A DNA stretch of 64,000 bases from Streptomyces dangxiongensis (GCF_003675325.1 NZ_CP033073.1:5518001-5582000); one strand, 5' to 3'. Shown: positions 10,837 through 20,063, counted from the stretch's first letter. Numbers and translations are program-made. Notes: generated by a model not told the origin, from the letters alone.

Positions 10837-10935
10837 GAACCCATTGTGCCGGACGGGACCCCGCCGGGCGTTTTATCATGCGGCGGCGGTACGGCGATCC
10901 GCCCACCGCGCCAGGACGTCGCAGGGGGAACGCTC

Positions 10936-11328
10936 GTGCTCGAACTCACCATGGCCGCCGTCTCCGGGGAGGACGCGGGCGCCACGGCCGGCATGACGAT
11001 GGCCGAAGCGCCCAGCGAGCCCGGTGCCGTGCTGCGGGTCGGCCGCGACGCGAGCGTGTGCCGGCTGGCCACCCCCGAGGACTGGCTGTTCGTCTCCCGG
11101 GTCCACCTGGAGTTCCTGTGCGGCCCCGAGGGTGCCTGGCAGGTGACCTGGCTGCGCGGTTCACAGCCCGACCCGGCGTCCGACGTCCGGGTCGCGGTGG
11201 GGGAGCACGTCCAGCCCGTCGGCTACGGCGCGACCGTCCCGCTGCCGTTCGGCGGGTCCGGCGAGGTCGTCGTCCAGGACCGCACCGCACCGCGCAGCGT
11301 GAACGTGGGCTTCTACCACGAGGCGTGA
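10936..11328 (+). CDS. FHA-like domain protein
   Basis: A 130-residue protein starting with GTG at 10936 after AGGGGGAACG. It reads as a lone forkhead-associated-type beta sandwich: GAVLRVGRDASVCRLA near residue 34 (the GR and following serine region) and LFVSRVHLEFLCGPEGAW near residue 55 (the SRxH motif that contacts phosphothreonine). FHA domains bind phosphothreonine peptides from Ser/Thr kinases. No kinase is adjacent, so the partner is unknown. The segment after residue 75 is less typical of FHA. Confidence 0.65.
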   Translation: MLELTMAAVSGEDAGATAGMTMAEAPSEPGAVLRVGRDASVCRLATPEDWLFVSRVHLEFLCGPEGAWQVTWLRGSQPDPASDVRVAVGEHVQPVGYGATVPLPFGGSGEVVVQDRTAPRSVNVGFYHEA

Positions 11329-11355
11329 GGTGCCGGCCGGCGTGCGTGCCGGCGG

Positions 11356-12027
11356 TCAGCCCAGCACGTGGGCCAGCGCGAAGCCGTCGTAGCCCTTGCT
11401 GCCGACGGTCTGGATCGCCGTACCGCTCAGTCTCGGGTGCGTGGCGATCAGCTCGATCGCCGCGCGGGTGCCCACCACGTCCGGCTCGGTGCTGTCCGCG
11501 TCGGCCACCCGGCCGCCGCGCACCACGTTGTCCACGACGATCAGGCTGCCGGCCCGGGTGAGCCGCAGCGCCCACTCCACGTAGCGACCGTTGTTGACCT
11601 TGTCGGCGTCGATGAAGACCAGGTCGAAGGGGGCCGGGTTCTCATCGGCGAGCTTGGGCAGCGACTCCAGCGCCGGCCCCACCCGCACCTGCGCGATCCG
11701 CTCCAGGCCCGCGCGGGCGATGTTCCGGTTGGCCACCTCGGCGTGCTTGGCGTCGTACTCCAGCGACACCAGCCTGCCGTCCTCGGGCAGGGCGCGGGCC
11801 AGCCAGATCGTGCTGTAGCCGCCGAGCGTGCCGATCTCCAGGATGTTCCGGGCGCCCTGGAGCCGGGCGAGCAGATGCAGCAGCTTGCCCTGCGCGGCCG
11901 TCACACCGATCTGCGGCAGCCCCGCGGCCGCACTCTCCCGCAGCGCCGCACGCAGTGCCTCGTCGTCCGGTGAGAGGCGGTTGATGAAGTAGTCGTCGAC
12001 GTCGTCCCAGAGCTGCGACCCGCTCAT
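11356..12027 (-). CDS. SAM-dependent O-methyltransferase (caffeoyl-CoA OMT family)
   Basis: A 223-residue protein with the Methyltransf_3 pattern: ARNILEIGTLGGYSTIWLARAL (SAM-binding motif I, near residue 62), the acidic residue ending beta 2 (LVSLEYD), and FDLVFIDADKVNNGRYVEWAL (metal-binding Asp region, near residue 135), then LIVVDNVVRGGRV. These enzymes are divalent-metal-dependent catechol-type O-methyltransferases. The length is right for the family. The ATG at 12027 is supported by conserved N-terminal MSGSQLWDDVDDYF. The physiological substrate is unknown. Confidence 0.9.
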   Translation of the reverse strand: MSGSQLWDDVDDYFINRLSPDDEALRAALRESAAAGLPQIGVTAAQGKLLHLLARLQGARNILEIGTLGGYSTIWLARALPEDGRLVSLEYDAKHAEVANRNIARAGLERIAQVRVGPALESLPKLADENPAPFDLVFIDADKVNNGRYVEWALRLTRAGSLIVVDNVVRGGRVADADSTEPDVVGTRAAIELIATHPRLSGTAIQTVGSKGYDGFALAHVLG

Positions 12028-12129
12028 AGCGCCTGCTGCCTTTCCCGAGTGTCATTCCCGAGTCTTCCCCGGACTGCCTGCCCCTGCCCACCCCAGATGA
12101 TCCCAGCAGAGATCCCCGCACCCCCGAAG

Positions 12130-12218
12130 GAGCACGGGGAACCGCGCCCCCGAAAACGCCACCGCGCCCCCGAAGGGGCGCGGGGAACGACGCGATCAGC
12201 CACGACCGGTCCGCACCC
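12130..12218 (+). repeat. Dispersed Streptomyces intergenic repeat, copy 2
   Basis: The 240-base gap between the O-methyltransferase and the MFS gene contains CGAAGGGGCGCGGGGAACG followed by CGCGATCAGCCACGACC and GTCCGCACCCG. A degenerate partial copy (CCCCGAAGGAGCACGGGGAAC) lies just before it. The sequence matches the copies at 5052 (minus) and 19983 (plus). It is not coding. Confidence 0.6.
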
Positions 12219-12266
12219 GGCGAGCAACCTCAACCCTCGCGGCGCTCCCCGGAGACGTGCCGACGG

Positions 12267-13649
12267 TTACCGCTCCTCCACCGCCGGCGCGGACCCGGGC
12301 AGCGGCCGGCCCGCGGACTCGGACATCCGCCACACCGCGAACCCGCCCACGACGGCCGCGGCCATCATGTAGTACGCGGGCATCATCATGTTCCCGGTCA
12401 TCCCGATCAGCGCGGTCACGACGAGCGGAGTCGTCCCGCCGAACAGGGACACGGACACGTTGAACCCGATCGACAGGGAGCCGTAGCGCACCCGTGTCGG
12501 GAAGAGCGCGGGCAGCGCGGCGGGCATGGCGGCCGTGAAGCAGACCAGCAGCAGACCCAGCGCGCCCATGCCCAGCGCGACGGCGACCAGGCTGCCCTGG
12601 CGGATCAGCAGCAGCGCGGGCACGGACAGCAGCAGGAAGCCCGCACAGCCCGCCGCGATGACCGGCCGGCGGCCGACACGGTCGGTCAGGGCGCCGGCGA
12701 ACGGCTGGACGATCATCATCAGGGCCATCACGCCGAGCACGACCAGCAGCCCGTGTGTCTCGTCGTACTTCAGCTCACTGGTGAGGTAGCTCGGCATGTA
12801 CGACAGCAGCATGTAGTCGGTGACGTTGAAGACCAGGACCAGGCCCATGCACAGCAGCAGCGCCTTCCACTGGCCCGTGACCATCTCGCGCAGCGGCACC
12901 TTCGGCCGGGCGGCCTCCGCCTTCTCGACCTCGGCGGCGAACGCCGGGGTCTCTTCCAGACGCATCCGCAGGTACAGGCCGATGACGCCCATGGGGCCCG
13001 CGATCAGGAACGGGATCCGCCAGCCCCAGGAGGTGAGGTCGTCGGAGGAGAGCAGGGCCGTCATCAGGGTGACCAGGCCGGCGCCACCGATGTAGCCGGC
13101 GAGCGTGCCGAACTCCAGCCAGCTCCCGAGGAAGCCGCGCTTCTTGTCCGGGGCGTACTCGGCGATGAACGTGGTCGCGCCCGCGTACTCACCGCCGGTG
13201 GAGAAGCCCTGCACGAGCCGCGCGGCCAGCAGCAGGAGCGGCGCGCCGACGCCGATCGTCGCGTACGACGGGATCAGGCCGATCGCGAACGTGCCCGCCG
13301 CCATCATGATCATGGTGACGGCGAGGACCTTCTGCCGGCCGACGCGGTCGCCCAGCGGACCGAAGACCATGCCGCCGAGCGGGCGGACCAGGAAGGCCGC
13401 CGCGAAGGCGCCGAAGGTCGACAACAGTTGTGCGGTCGGGTTGCCGGACGGGAAGAAGACCTTGCCCAGGGTGACCGCGATGTAGCTGTAGACACCGAAG
13501 TCGAACCATTCCATCGCGTTGCCGAGCGCCGCCGCCTTCACGGCGCGCTTGACGAGCGCGGGGTCGGTGACGGTGACGTCGCCGGTGTCGCGGGCCGTGG
13601 TGGCCCGTCGTGCCTTCGGGGGCGGAGTGACGGCTGTGACGGTCGCCAA
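12267..13649 (-). CDS. MFS metabolite:H+ symporter (ProP/ShiA-like MHS family)
   Basis: A 460-residue transporter with 12 predicted helices. The opening AAALGNAMEWFDFGVYSYIAV is the MHS-family signature (G-N-x-x-E-W-F/Y-D-F). The loop 2-3 motif GPLGDRVGRQKVL lies near residue 120. The family imports organic acids or osmolytes such as proline/betaine, shikimate, citrate or alpha-ketoglutarate with protons. ERPGFLGSW-like residues (KKRGFLGSWLEFG) near residue 170 are also typical. The TTG at 13649 is used here; an internal GTG before VTDPALVKRAVK is possible. The gene is monocistronic with a 230-base upstream gap that holds its promoter and no gene. Confidence 0.85.
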   Translation of the reverse strand: MATVTAVTPPPKARRATTARDTGDVTVTDPALVKRAVKAAALGNAMEWFDFGVYSYIAVTLGKVFFPSGNPTAQLLSTFGAFAAAFLVRPLGGMVFGPLGDRVGRQKVLAVTMIMMAAGTFAIGLIPSYATIGVGAPLLLLAARLVQGFSTGGEYAGATTFIAEYAPDKKRGFLGSWLEFGTLAGYIGGAGLVTLMTALLSSDDLTSWGWRIPFLIAGPMGVIGLYLRMRLEETPAFAAEVEKAEAARPKVPLREMVTGQWKALLLCMGLVLVFNVTDYMLLSYMPSYLTSELKYDETHGLLVVLGVMALMMIVQPFAGALTDRVGRRPVIAAGCAGFLLLSVPALLLIRQGSLVAVALGMGALGLLLVCFTAAMPAALPALFPTRVRYGSLSIGFNVSVSLFGGTTPLVVTALIGMTGNMMMPAYYMMAAAVVGGFAVWRMSESAGRPLPGSAPAVEER

Positions 13650-13880
13650 GACGGAGCTCGCCTACTTTCGACGGGGACAGGGGACGGACCCGGACGGCGT
13701 CGCTGACGTACGACGGGCCGAAAAACGACCATAGGGGCACGTCTGCCCCCTACGTACCGTGTGCGGATCGGTGCAGGATGCAGTTAAAGGGCGGATACGC
13801 AGGTACTCCTGCCCCCTCACCCACTGCCATTCCACAAGATCAATGTGATCCTTCTCGCGTCCCCGGCACGCAACCACGGG

Positions 13881-14147
13881 TCACCTGGACTGTCGGCTTC
13901 CAGTGTGGAGGACGGAGAAGACGGGGGCGCCGGCCGCGGCGAAGCCCAGGACGACCACGTTGCCGGTCATGTCGGCCGTGAGGACCCGGCCCAGGCCGAG
14001 ATAGCTGACGGCGTCGACCAGCCCGCTCACCACGGCCGGCACCAGCAGTACGGCCACCAGCCGCAGCCCGCGCGCCTCCGGGTCCGGTACCGGTGGCGTC
14101 GTGCCTCCGGGGCGACGGTGGCGGCCGGCGGGTGGAAAGAACTCCAC
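13881..14147 (-). pseudogene. Truncated DUF1275 (YoaK-like) membrane protein
   Basis: This 88-codon frame carries only the first two helices of a DUF1275 protein: LVPAVVSGLVDAVSYLGLGRV, then LTADMTGNVVVLGFAAAG. The family normally has six helices and about 220-250 residues. After GAPVFSVL the frame ends within nine codons in unrelated sequence, so about 60 percent of the gene is missing. It is probably a remnant of a deletion. The assumed start is GTG at 14147, which lies inside a short inverted repeat (GGGTGGA/TCCACCC, 14130-14149) upstream of the divergent lipase. Confidence 0.65.
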
Positions 14148-14228
14148 CCGGTGCGCGAAAGAAGTCCACCCCGAGGACGGGGGGCTCTCGGATGTCCCGG
14201 CGCAGCCTGCGTCCGTAGCGTTCCGGGC

Positions 14229-15479
14229 ATGACACAGGACACGCGCGAAGTGGTGGGAACGCAGCCCGGTCGGCCCATGCGGAAGGGCCCGGCGGTCACG
14301 CTGGGTGCCCTGGCGCTCGTCGGAGTCGCCGGGGTGGTGCCGGGGCTGCCCGCGGCCGAGGGGCAGGGAAGCGGTGACCGGGGGGAGGTCGTGTCCGTCG
14401 TACCGGTGGCCGCGCACAGCCGCGCCGAGATCGCCCGGGTACTGGGCCGGCAGCACGTCGGGGCCGTACCGCTGCGCTACGGCGTCCTCGCGTACCGGGT
14501 GACGTACCGCACGGTGGACCCGCAGGGGCGGCCGACCACCGCGACCGGTCTGCTGTCCGTGCCGTCGGGCGGCGGGCGCCGTCTCGGCCTGGTCTCCGAC
14601 ACCCACGGCACCATGGCGAACCGCGCCTACGCCCCCTCCGTCGCGGAGGACGCGCGGACCCGGTCGTACCTGTTCGCCGCCACCGGGCGGGCGGTCGCCG
14701 CGCCCGACTACCTGGGGCTGGGCGAAGGACCCGGACGCCACCCCTACATGGACACCCGGTCCGCGGTGACCGCCTCCGTGGACATGCTGCGCGCGGCCCG
14801 GACGGCGAGCCGTCTGCTGGGGCGCTCACTGGACCGGGACCTGTACGTCACCGGGTTCTCCCAGGGCGGTCAGGTGGCGATGGCGCTGGCCCGGGCCGTG
14901 CAGGGCGGTGACGCGGCCGGGTTCCGGCTGAAGGCGGTGGCGCCGGTCGCGGGGCCGTACGACCTCCAGGGCACCGAGGAGCCCGCGCTCACCGACGGGC
15001 GGGTCAACAACGTCAGCGGAGTGTTCTACCTCTCCTACTTCCTCGTCGCCCAGAACCGGCTGCACCCCATCTACAAGGACCCCGCCGAGGTGTTCCGGCA
15101 GCCCTACGCCGGGCGGGTCGAGGGGCTCTTCGACGGGCGGCACAAGGACGAGGACATCGTCCGCCAGCTCGCGCCCACCGTCCGGAAGCTGCTGACCGAC
15201 CGTTTCTACCGGGAGCTGCGCAAGCCGGCCGGCGGCCTGCTGGAGGCGCTGCGCGCCAACGGGCACGCCTGCGACTGGAAGCCCGACGTGCCGGTGCGGC
15301 TGTACGCGGGCAACCGCGACACGGACGTGCCCATCGGCAACGCCCGGACATGCGCGCGCACCCTCGCCGGCCGGGGGGCGAGGGTGCGGGTGCTGGAGGT
15401 GGGGCCCGTCGGCCACTTCGGGTCGGACCGGGCGGCGCTGGCCGGGATCGCACGCTGGTTCAGCGGTGCGACCGCGTAG
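14229..15479 (+). CDS. Secreted alpha/beta-hydrolase (secretory lipase LIP-like)
   Basis: The 416-residue protein has a signal or anchor segment (about residues 20-37, ALALVGVAGVVPGLPAAEG). An alpha/beta-hydrolase follows: DTHGTMANRAYAPS (oxyanion region, near residue 118), VAAPDYLGLGEGPGRHPYMD near residue 157, and the nucleophile elbow GFSQGGQVAM (Ser near residue 209). A late Asp (NRDTDVP) and His (GPVGHFGSD) complete the triad. It resembles the fungal/actinobacterial LIP family that cleaves triacylglycerols. Start ATG at 14229; ATG at 14277 would give a shorter signal peptide. It is divergent from the DUF1275 remnant. Confidence 0.8.
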   Translation: MTQDTREVVGTQPGRPMRKGPAVTLGALALVGVAGVVPGLPAAEGQGSGDRGEVVSVVPVAAHSRAEIARVLGRQHVGAVPLRYGVLAYRVTYRTVDPQGRPTTATGLLSVPSGGGRRLGLVSDTHGTMANRAYAPSVAEDARTRSYLFAATGRAVAAPDYLGLGEGPGRHPYMDTRSAVTASVDMLRAARTASRLLGRSLDRDLYVTGFSQGGQVAMALARAVQGGDAAGFRLKAVAPVAGPYDLQGTEEPALTDGRVNNVSGVFYLSYFLVAQNRLHPIYKDPAEVFRQPYAGRVEGLFDGRHKDEDIVRQLAPTVRKLLTDRFYRELRKPAGGLLEALRANGHACDWKPDVPVRLYAGNRDTDVPIGNARTCARTLAGRGARVRVLEVGPVGHFGSDRAALAGIARWFSGATA

Positions 15480-15486
15480 GGGTGGC

Positions 15487-15904
15487 TCAGTACCAGCCGT
15501 TGGCCTGCCAGAAGTTCCAGGCAGGCCTGGGCGGGGCTGCCGTAGCGGGAGTTCATGTAGTCCAGACCCCACTTGATCTGGGTGGCGGGGTTGGTCTTCC
15601 AGTCCGCGCCGGCGGAGGACATCTTGGAGGCCGGCAGGGCCTGGACCAGGCCGTAGGCGCCGGAGGAGCTGTTCGTGGCGCTGGGGTTCCAGCCGCTCTC
15701 GTGCTCGACGATCCTGCTGAAGGCGTTGAACTGTGCGGCGTCCGGGATCATCTTGTGCGCGATCGCCTGGGCGGAGGAGCCGGAGGCGGGGGCGGCCTGG
15801 GCGGGCGCCGCGGTCAGCGCCATGCCGGCGGTGGCGGCGGCCAGGGCCACGGTGGTGAGGGCCTTCTTCGGAGAAGCGATGCGGCGGATGAAGGAGACGG
15901 ACAC
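15487..15904 (-). pseudogene. Secreted lytic transglycosylase (SLT-like), frameshifted near its 3' end
   Basis: From GTG at 15904 the product has a Sec signal (to AQA, about residue 36) and a lysozyme-like core: FSRIVEHESGWNP (catalytic Glu), SSSGAYGLVQALP and TQIKWGLDYMNSRYGSP. The family ends with AWNFWQANGWY and stop. Here that tail is encoded in another frame, with TGA at 15487-15489. The cause is visible: a tandem AGGC duplication on the plus strand (CCAGGCAGGCC, about 15518-15528) shifts the frame. The unshifted frame runs on to 15206, antisense to the lipase gene, which is not a family feature. It may be a true lesion or a sequencing error. Confidence 0.75.
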
Positions 15905-16240
15905 GGAGAAACCTTTTCTGTGTGGGGGACGGTGGGTCACCCGCATGGGAAGGACCACGCACTGTGGCCGCATGCGGCGGTGCCGCGGCCCGTGAAGGCT
16001 CGTGGCACCTGGCGACGTCCTCCAGAGAAACAGGCGCGAAACGAGTCCGCAATGACCCCTTTTACTAGTTGTGGCCGGATCTGCCCGTGTGACCGGCTCT
16101 GTGGCGTGGGTCTCAAAGCGCAGGTCAGAAGGGGTGCACGGAAGGATGTATCGGACAAATAGGACTACTGTCGAGGGTCGTAGGTGACGTGCGTCATGTG
16201 GGGTGCTTCACCGTCGCACTCACCGTGCGGAGGCGGCGTC
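15905..16240. other. Intergenic leader of the transglycosylase gene
   Basis: About 335 bases without a gene. It holds the promoter and long 5' leader of the leftward transglycosylase gene and the 3' flank of the ECF S-component gene. I looked for a c-di-AMP (ydaO-type) riboswitch, common before such wall hydrolases, and did not find its conserved core. Confidence 0.4.
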
Positions 16241-17080
16241 TCACGTACCGGGGCCGTCGAATGTGACCGCGGTCTCGAACGCGGCCCGCCGCGTGGCCCG
16301 GCGCAGGGCGCGCAGTACCGCCGGACCGAGGGCGAGCGTCAGCACCACCGTGCACACCGCCCGGCCCAGGTCCCAGCCGAGCGAGGTGGCCACGCAGTAC
16401 GCGACGAAGCGGGCCAGGTTGGCGGCGACCGGCGCGTCCGCGTCGAAGGAGATCCCCGAGGCCGCCGCACCCATGAAGGGCCAGCCGGCCAGGTTCATGA
16501 CCGTGCCGTACGCGAAGGCCGCCAGGAAGCCGTAGACGGCCAGCACCAGCAGTTCCCCGCGACCGCGCAGGCGGACCGGACCCGGGAGCAGGCCGGCCCC
16601 CATCGTGAACCAGCCCATCGCCAGCATCTGGAACGGCAGCCACGGCCCCACCCCGCCCGTGAGCAGCGCGGAGGCGAACATCGTCACCGACCCCAGCGCG
16701 AACCCGAACCCCGGACCGAGCACCCGCCCGCTCAGCACCATCAGGAAGAACATCGGCTCCAGCCCCGCCGTGCCCGCGCCGATCGGGCGCAACGCCGCCC
16801 CCGTCGCGGCCAGCACCCCCAGCATGGCCACGGCCTTCGGCCCGAGGTCCGACTCGGAGATCGTCGCCCCCACGACCGCCACCAGGAGCAGCAGCAGGCC
16901 CGCGAACAGCCACGGCGCGTCCTGGGCGTGCGCGCTCAGCCCGGAGCCGGGCGGGGCGAGGAACGGCCAGCCGAAGGCCGCCACACCCACCGCGCCGGTC
17001 AGCGCGAGCGCGGCGACGGAGCGGGGACCGAGACGGACGGCACGGACGCGTGGGGCCCGGACCCGTGGGGCACCGCTCAT
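16241..17080 (-). CDS. ECF transporter S component, probably for cobalamin
   Basis: A 279-residue membrane protein with about seven helices. It has the S-component pattern: small residues packed in the first helix (SVAALALTGAVGVAAFGWPFL), AVAMLGVLAATGAALRPIG near residue 85, EPMFFLMVLSGRVLGPGFGF near residue 107 and FQMLAMGWFTMGAGLLPG near residue 148. These resemble the DUF6580/ThiW/QueT-like S-component fold. ATG at 17080 overlaps the stop of the ATPase gene (ATGA), so the two are translationally coupled. The operon's B12 riboswitch makes cobalamin or a precursor the likely substrate; the protein alone does not prove that. Confidence 0.75.
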   Translation of the reverse strand: MSGAPRVRAPRVRAVRLGPRSVAALALTGAVGVAAFGWPFLAPPGSGLSAHAQDAPWLFAGLLLLLVAVVGATISESDLGPKAVAMLGVLAATGAALRPIGAGTAGLEPMFFLMVLSGRVLGPGFGFALGSVTMFASALLTGGVGPWLPFQMLAMGWFTMGAGLLPGPVRLRGRGELLVLAVYGFLAAFAYGTVMNLAGWPFMGAAASGISFDADAPVAANLARFVAYCVATSLGWDLGRAVCTVVLTLALGPAVLRALRRATRRAAFETAVTFDGPGT

Positions 17081-18896
17081 GCCAGGGCCTCCCGCACCTC
17101 GGACACCGTCAGCCACCGCTGCGGTGCCAGGATCTTCGTGACCTGCGGGGCGAACGACGGCGACGACACCACGATCTCGGCCGTGGGGCCGTCGGCGATC
17201 ACCTCGCCCTCGGCGAGCAGCACCACCCGGTGGGCCAGTTCGGCGGCCAGCTCCACGTCGTGCGTGGCCAGTACGATCGCGTGCCCCTCGGCCGCCAGCC
17301 CGCGCAGGACGGCCACCAGACGGCCCTTCGCCGCATAGTCCAGGCCGCGCGTCGGCTCGTCCAGCAGGAGCAGGGGAGGGCGGGCGGTCAGCACGACGGC
17401 CAGGGCGAGCGCCAGACACTGGCCCTCGGACAGGTCGCGGGGGTGCGTGTCGTCCGCGATGCCCGGCAGCAGTTCCGACACCAGCGCCCGGCAGGTGCCG
17501 GGCGCCGCACCCGCGTCCCGGTCGGCGGCCGCGCACTCGACGGCCACCGTGTCCGCGTACAGCAGGTCGCGCGGGTCCTGCGGGACGAGACCGACCTTGC
17601 GGACGAGATCCCGGGGCGAGGCGCGGTGAGGGACGGCGCCGCCGACGGTGACCGTGCCGGCTCCGGGTGCCACGAGCCCGACGAGGGAACCGAGCAGGGT
17701 CGACTTCCCGGCGCCGTTGCGGCCCATGACGGCGACCGTCTCACCCGGGGTCACGGTCAGGTCCACCCGCCGCAGCGCGTGGACACCGTCCCGGCGCACG
17801 GAGAGACCGCGTACCTCGGCGACGCGCGCGGCCGGCGGCACCGGGTCGGGGGAGGGCCGGCGGCGGAAGAAGGGCCGGCGGACGGGCCCGGCGGGGGCGG
17901 GCGCGGGGGGCCGCGGCTGGGCGGGGATGTCCGCGGCGGTGGCGGTGGGGGTGTCCAAGGGGGCGGCGGTGGCGGTGGTGGTGGCAGTTGTGGGCGTGGT
18001 CGCGTTGGTGTTGGTGTTGGTGTTGGTGTTGGCGTACGCGCTCGCGTTCTCGGCCGGGCTCGCCTTCGCGCTCCCGCTCGCGGTGCTCAGACGGGTGCGC
18101 AGGTCGGACGCGCGGCGGCGGGCGTCGCGGACGGTGAGGGGGAGCGGGGACCAGCCGGCCAGCCGGCCCAGGTCCACCACCGGCGGGAACACCGGCGAGA
18201 CGGCCATCACCTCGGCCGGGGGACCGACGACCGGAGCCGCACCCGGTGCCGGCAGCAGGACGACCCGGTCGGCGTACTGGATCACCCGCTCCAGCCGGTG
18301 CTCGGCCATCAGCACCGTCGTCCCCAGATCGTGCACCAGCCGCTGCACCACGGCCAGCACCTCCTCCGCGGCGGCCGGGTCCAGCGCCGACGTCGGCTCG
18401 TCCAGGACCAGCACCCGCGGATGCGGGGTGAGGACCGAGCCGATCGCCACGCGCTGGCGCTGCCCGCCGGACAGCGTGGCGATGGGCCGGTCCCGCAGCC
18501 CGGCCAGGCCCAGCAGATCCAGGGTCTCCTCCACCCGGCGCCGCATCACCTCCGGGGCGAGCCCCAACGACTCCATGCCGTAGGCGAGTTCGTCCTCCAC
18601 GGTGTCCGTCACGAAGTGCGCGAGCGGCCTGGCCCACCGTGCCGACCACGTCGGCGAGATGACGCGGCCGGTGCGTACGGGTGGTCCCGGCCGGCCACCG
18701 TGACGCGCCCGCGCAGGGTACCGCCGGTGAAGTGCGGCACCAGCCCGCTCACCGCGCCCAGCACCGTCGACTTGCCGACTCCGGACGGACCGGCCAGCAG
18801 CACCAGTTCGCCCTCGGGCACCTCGAAGTCGACGCCGGTGACGATGGGTCCGGCCGCACCGTCGTACGTCACGCTGACATCCTCGAAACGGATCAC
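17077..18896 (-). pseudogene. Fused double-domain ECF ATPase (EcfA1A2), interrupted by two frameshifts
   Basis: The gene starts MIRFEDVSVTYDG at 18896 and encodes two ABC domains. Domain 1 has GPSGVGKST (Walker A), LSGGQRQRVAIG (signature) and VLVLDEPTSALD (Walker B). Domain 2 has GRNGAGKST, the odd signature LSEGQCLALALAV and LLLLDEPTRGLD. A linker of NT repeats joins them. Between Walker A and the signature of domain 1 the reading moves through three frames: VTVAGRDH, then RPRHLADVVGTVGQ, then PLAHFVTDTVEDELAYGM (about 18610-18690). This fits one extra C near 18684 and one missing base near 18629. As written the gene gives only a 95-residue product. ATGA overlaps link it to both neighbours. 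Confidence 0.85.
18004..18032 (+). repeat. GTTGGT microsatellite in the ATPase linker
   Basis: Almost five perfect copies of the hexamer GTTGGT lie in the coding region between the two ABC domains. On the coding strand they encode alternating Asn-Thr residues. The unit length is a multiple of three, so copy-number slippage changes linker length without shifting the frame. Confidence 0.9.
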
Positions 18897-19942
18897 GACG
18901 GCTCCCTGGGGACGGCGAAGGCGGGCAGCAGGGCGAACAGGACGGCCGCGGCGGGCCAGACCGGAAGCCCGGGGGCGACCAGGGGGACGACCCCCGGGTG
19001 CAACGCTCCCGGATCACGTACGGAGGCGAGCGTGAGCAGCGCGGCCACCGCGGCACCGGAGCCCGCGACCAGCCAGGCGCGCGCACCCCACGGGTCCGGG
19101 CGGTACCGGGTCCGCAGGGAGCGCCGGCCGCCCAGCCGCAGGCCCGCGAGCGCGGCGGCGACCCCGGCGCACAGCAGGGGGACGCCGTACGTGCCCCCTT
19201 CGGCCGCCAACAACCCGTACGTTCCCCCGCACACGCCCAGCAGACCGCCGAGGGTGAGTGCGGCCGTGGTACGGCGGACCCGGGCGGGAACCTCGGCGGT
19301 ACGGCCGTAACCGCGCGCCTCCATGGCGGCGGCCAGCGCCACCGAACGCTCCAACGCGCCCTCCAGAACCGGCAGTCCGACCTGGAACAGGCCCCGCACA
19401 CCCCGGTCGGGACGACCGCGCAGGCGGCGGGCGGCCCGCAGCCGCTGGACGTCGGCCACGAGATGCGGCGCGAAGGTGAGCGCGACGACCACCGCCACGC
19501 CCGTCTCGTACAGGACGCCGGGCAGGGACTTCAGGAGGCGGGCCGGGGCGGCCAGCGCGTTCGCCGCGCCGACGCAGACGAGGAGGGTGGCGAGCTTGAG
19601 TCCGTCGTACGCGGCGAACACGACCGCCTCCGCGGTGACCCGGCCGCCCAGACGGATGCCCTGCGCCCAGTGCGGCAGCGGGACTTCGGGCAGCGTGAGA
19701 AGCGTGTGCGTGCCGGGGATCGGGGAGCCGAGTGCCACCGCGAAGAGGAGACGGACGAGGACGACGGCGAGCCCGAGCCGTGCGAAGGCGGCGTACGAGC
19801 GGGACCAGGGCGCGGACGAGCGGTGCGTCGCCACCACGTAGCCGGAGGCGGCTATGAGGAGGCCGAGGAGAAGCGGATTGGTGGTACGGCCGGCCGCGAC
19901 CCCCACCCCGAGGGCCCACCCCCACCAGGCCCCAGGATGCAC
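18893..19942 (-). CDS. ECF transporter T component (EcfT-type permease)
   Basis: A 349-residue membrane protein starting with GTG at 19942 behind GGGAG. It has the EcfT pattern: NPLLLGLLIAASGYVVATH (first helices), then the coupling helices. AAAMEARGYGRTAEVPARVR, near residue 230, is the Ala-Arg-Gly motif that docks on the ATPase grooves; a second A-R-G-like element is in RLRAARRLRGRPDRG. The protein scaffolds the S component and the ATPases in the membrane. Its stop overlaps the ATPase start by four bases. The 121-base gap before it holds a dispersed repeat. Confidence 0.85.
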   Translation of the reverse strand: MHPGAWWGWALGVGVAAGRTTNPLLLGLLIAASGYVVATHRSSAPWSRSYAAFARLGLAVVLVRLLFAVALGSPIPGTHTLLTLPEVPLPHWAQGIRLGGRVTAEAVVFAAYDGLKLATLLVCVGAANALAAPARLLKSLPGVLYETGVAVVVALTFAPHLVADVQRLRAARRLRGRPDRGVRGLFQVGLPVLEGALERSVALAAAMEARGYGRTAEVPARVRRTTAALTLGGLLGVCGGTYGLLAAEGGTYGVPLLCAGVAAALAGLRLGGRRSLRTRYRPDPWGARAWLVAGSGAAVAALLTLASVRDPGALHPGVVPLVAPGLPVWPAAAVLFALLPAFAVPREPS

Positions 19943-19982
19943 AACACTCCCACTGAAGGCCGACGCCGACCGCAACTCCCCA

Positions 19983-20031
19983 CGGGCGCGGGGAACCGCG
20001 CGACCAGCCACGACGCACCCGCACCCGCAAG
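19983..20031 (+). repeat. Dispersed Streptomyces intergenic repeat, copy 3
   Basis: CGGGCGCGGGGAACCGCGCG followed by ACCAGCCACGACGCACC matches the copies at 5052 (minus) and 12172 (plus). It lies inside the operon, in the only sizeable gap, between the SCO2322-family gene and the EcfT gene. That position could set relative expression by forming an RNA hairpin. Confidence 0.6.
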
Positions 20032-20063
20032 CCGGCCCAGCGCACCCGCACCCCCCTCCGGTC

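Noticed and set aside
15206..15486. C-terminal extension of the transglycosylase as a genuine domain
   Set aside because: It is antisense to the lipase gene, rich in Pro/Ala/Arg, and the family's normal tail is intact in the shifted frame.
17990..18040. Possible CRISPR-like short repeats
   Set aside because: The repeats are a coding GTTGGT microsatellite without spacers. No CRISPR array or cas gene was seen anywhere.
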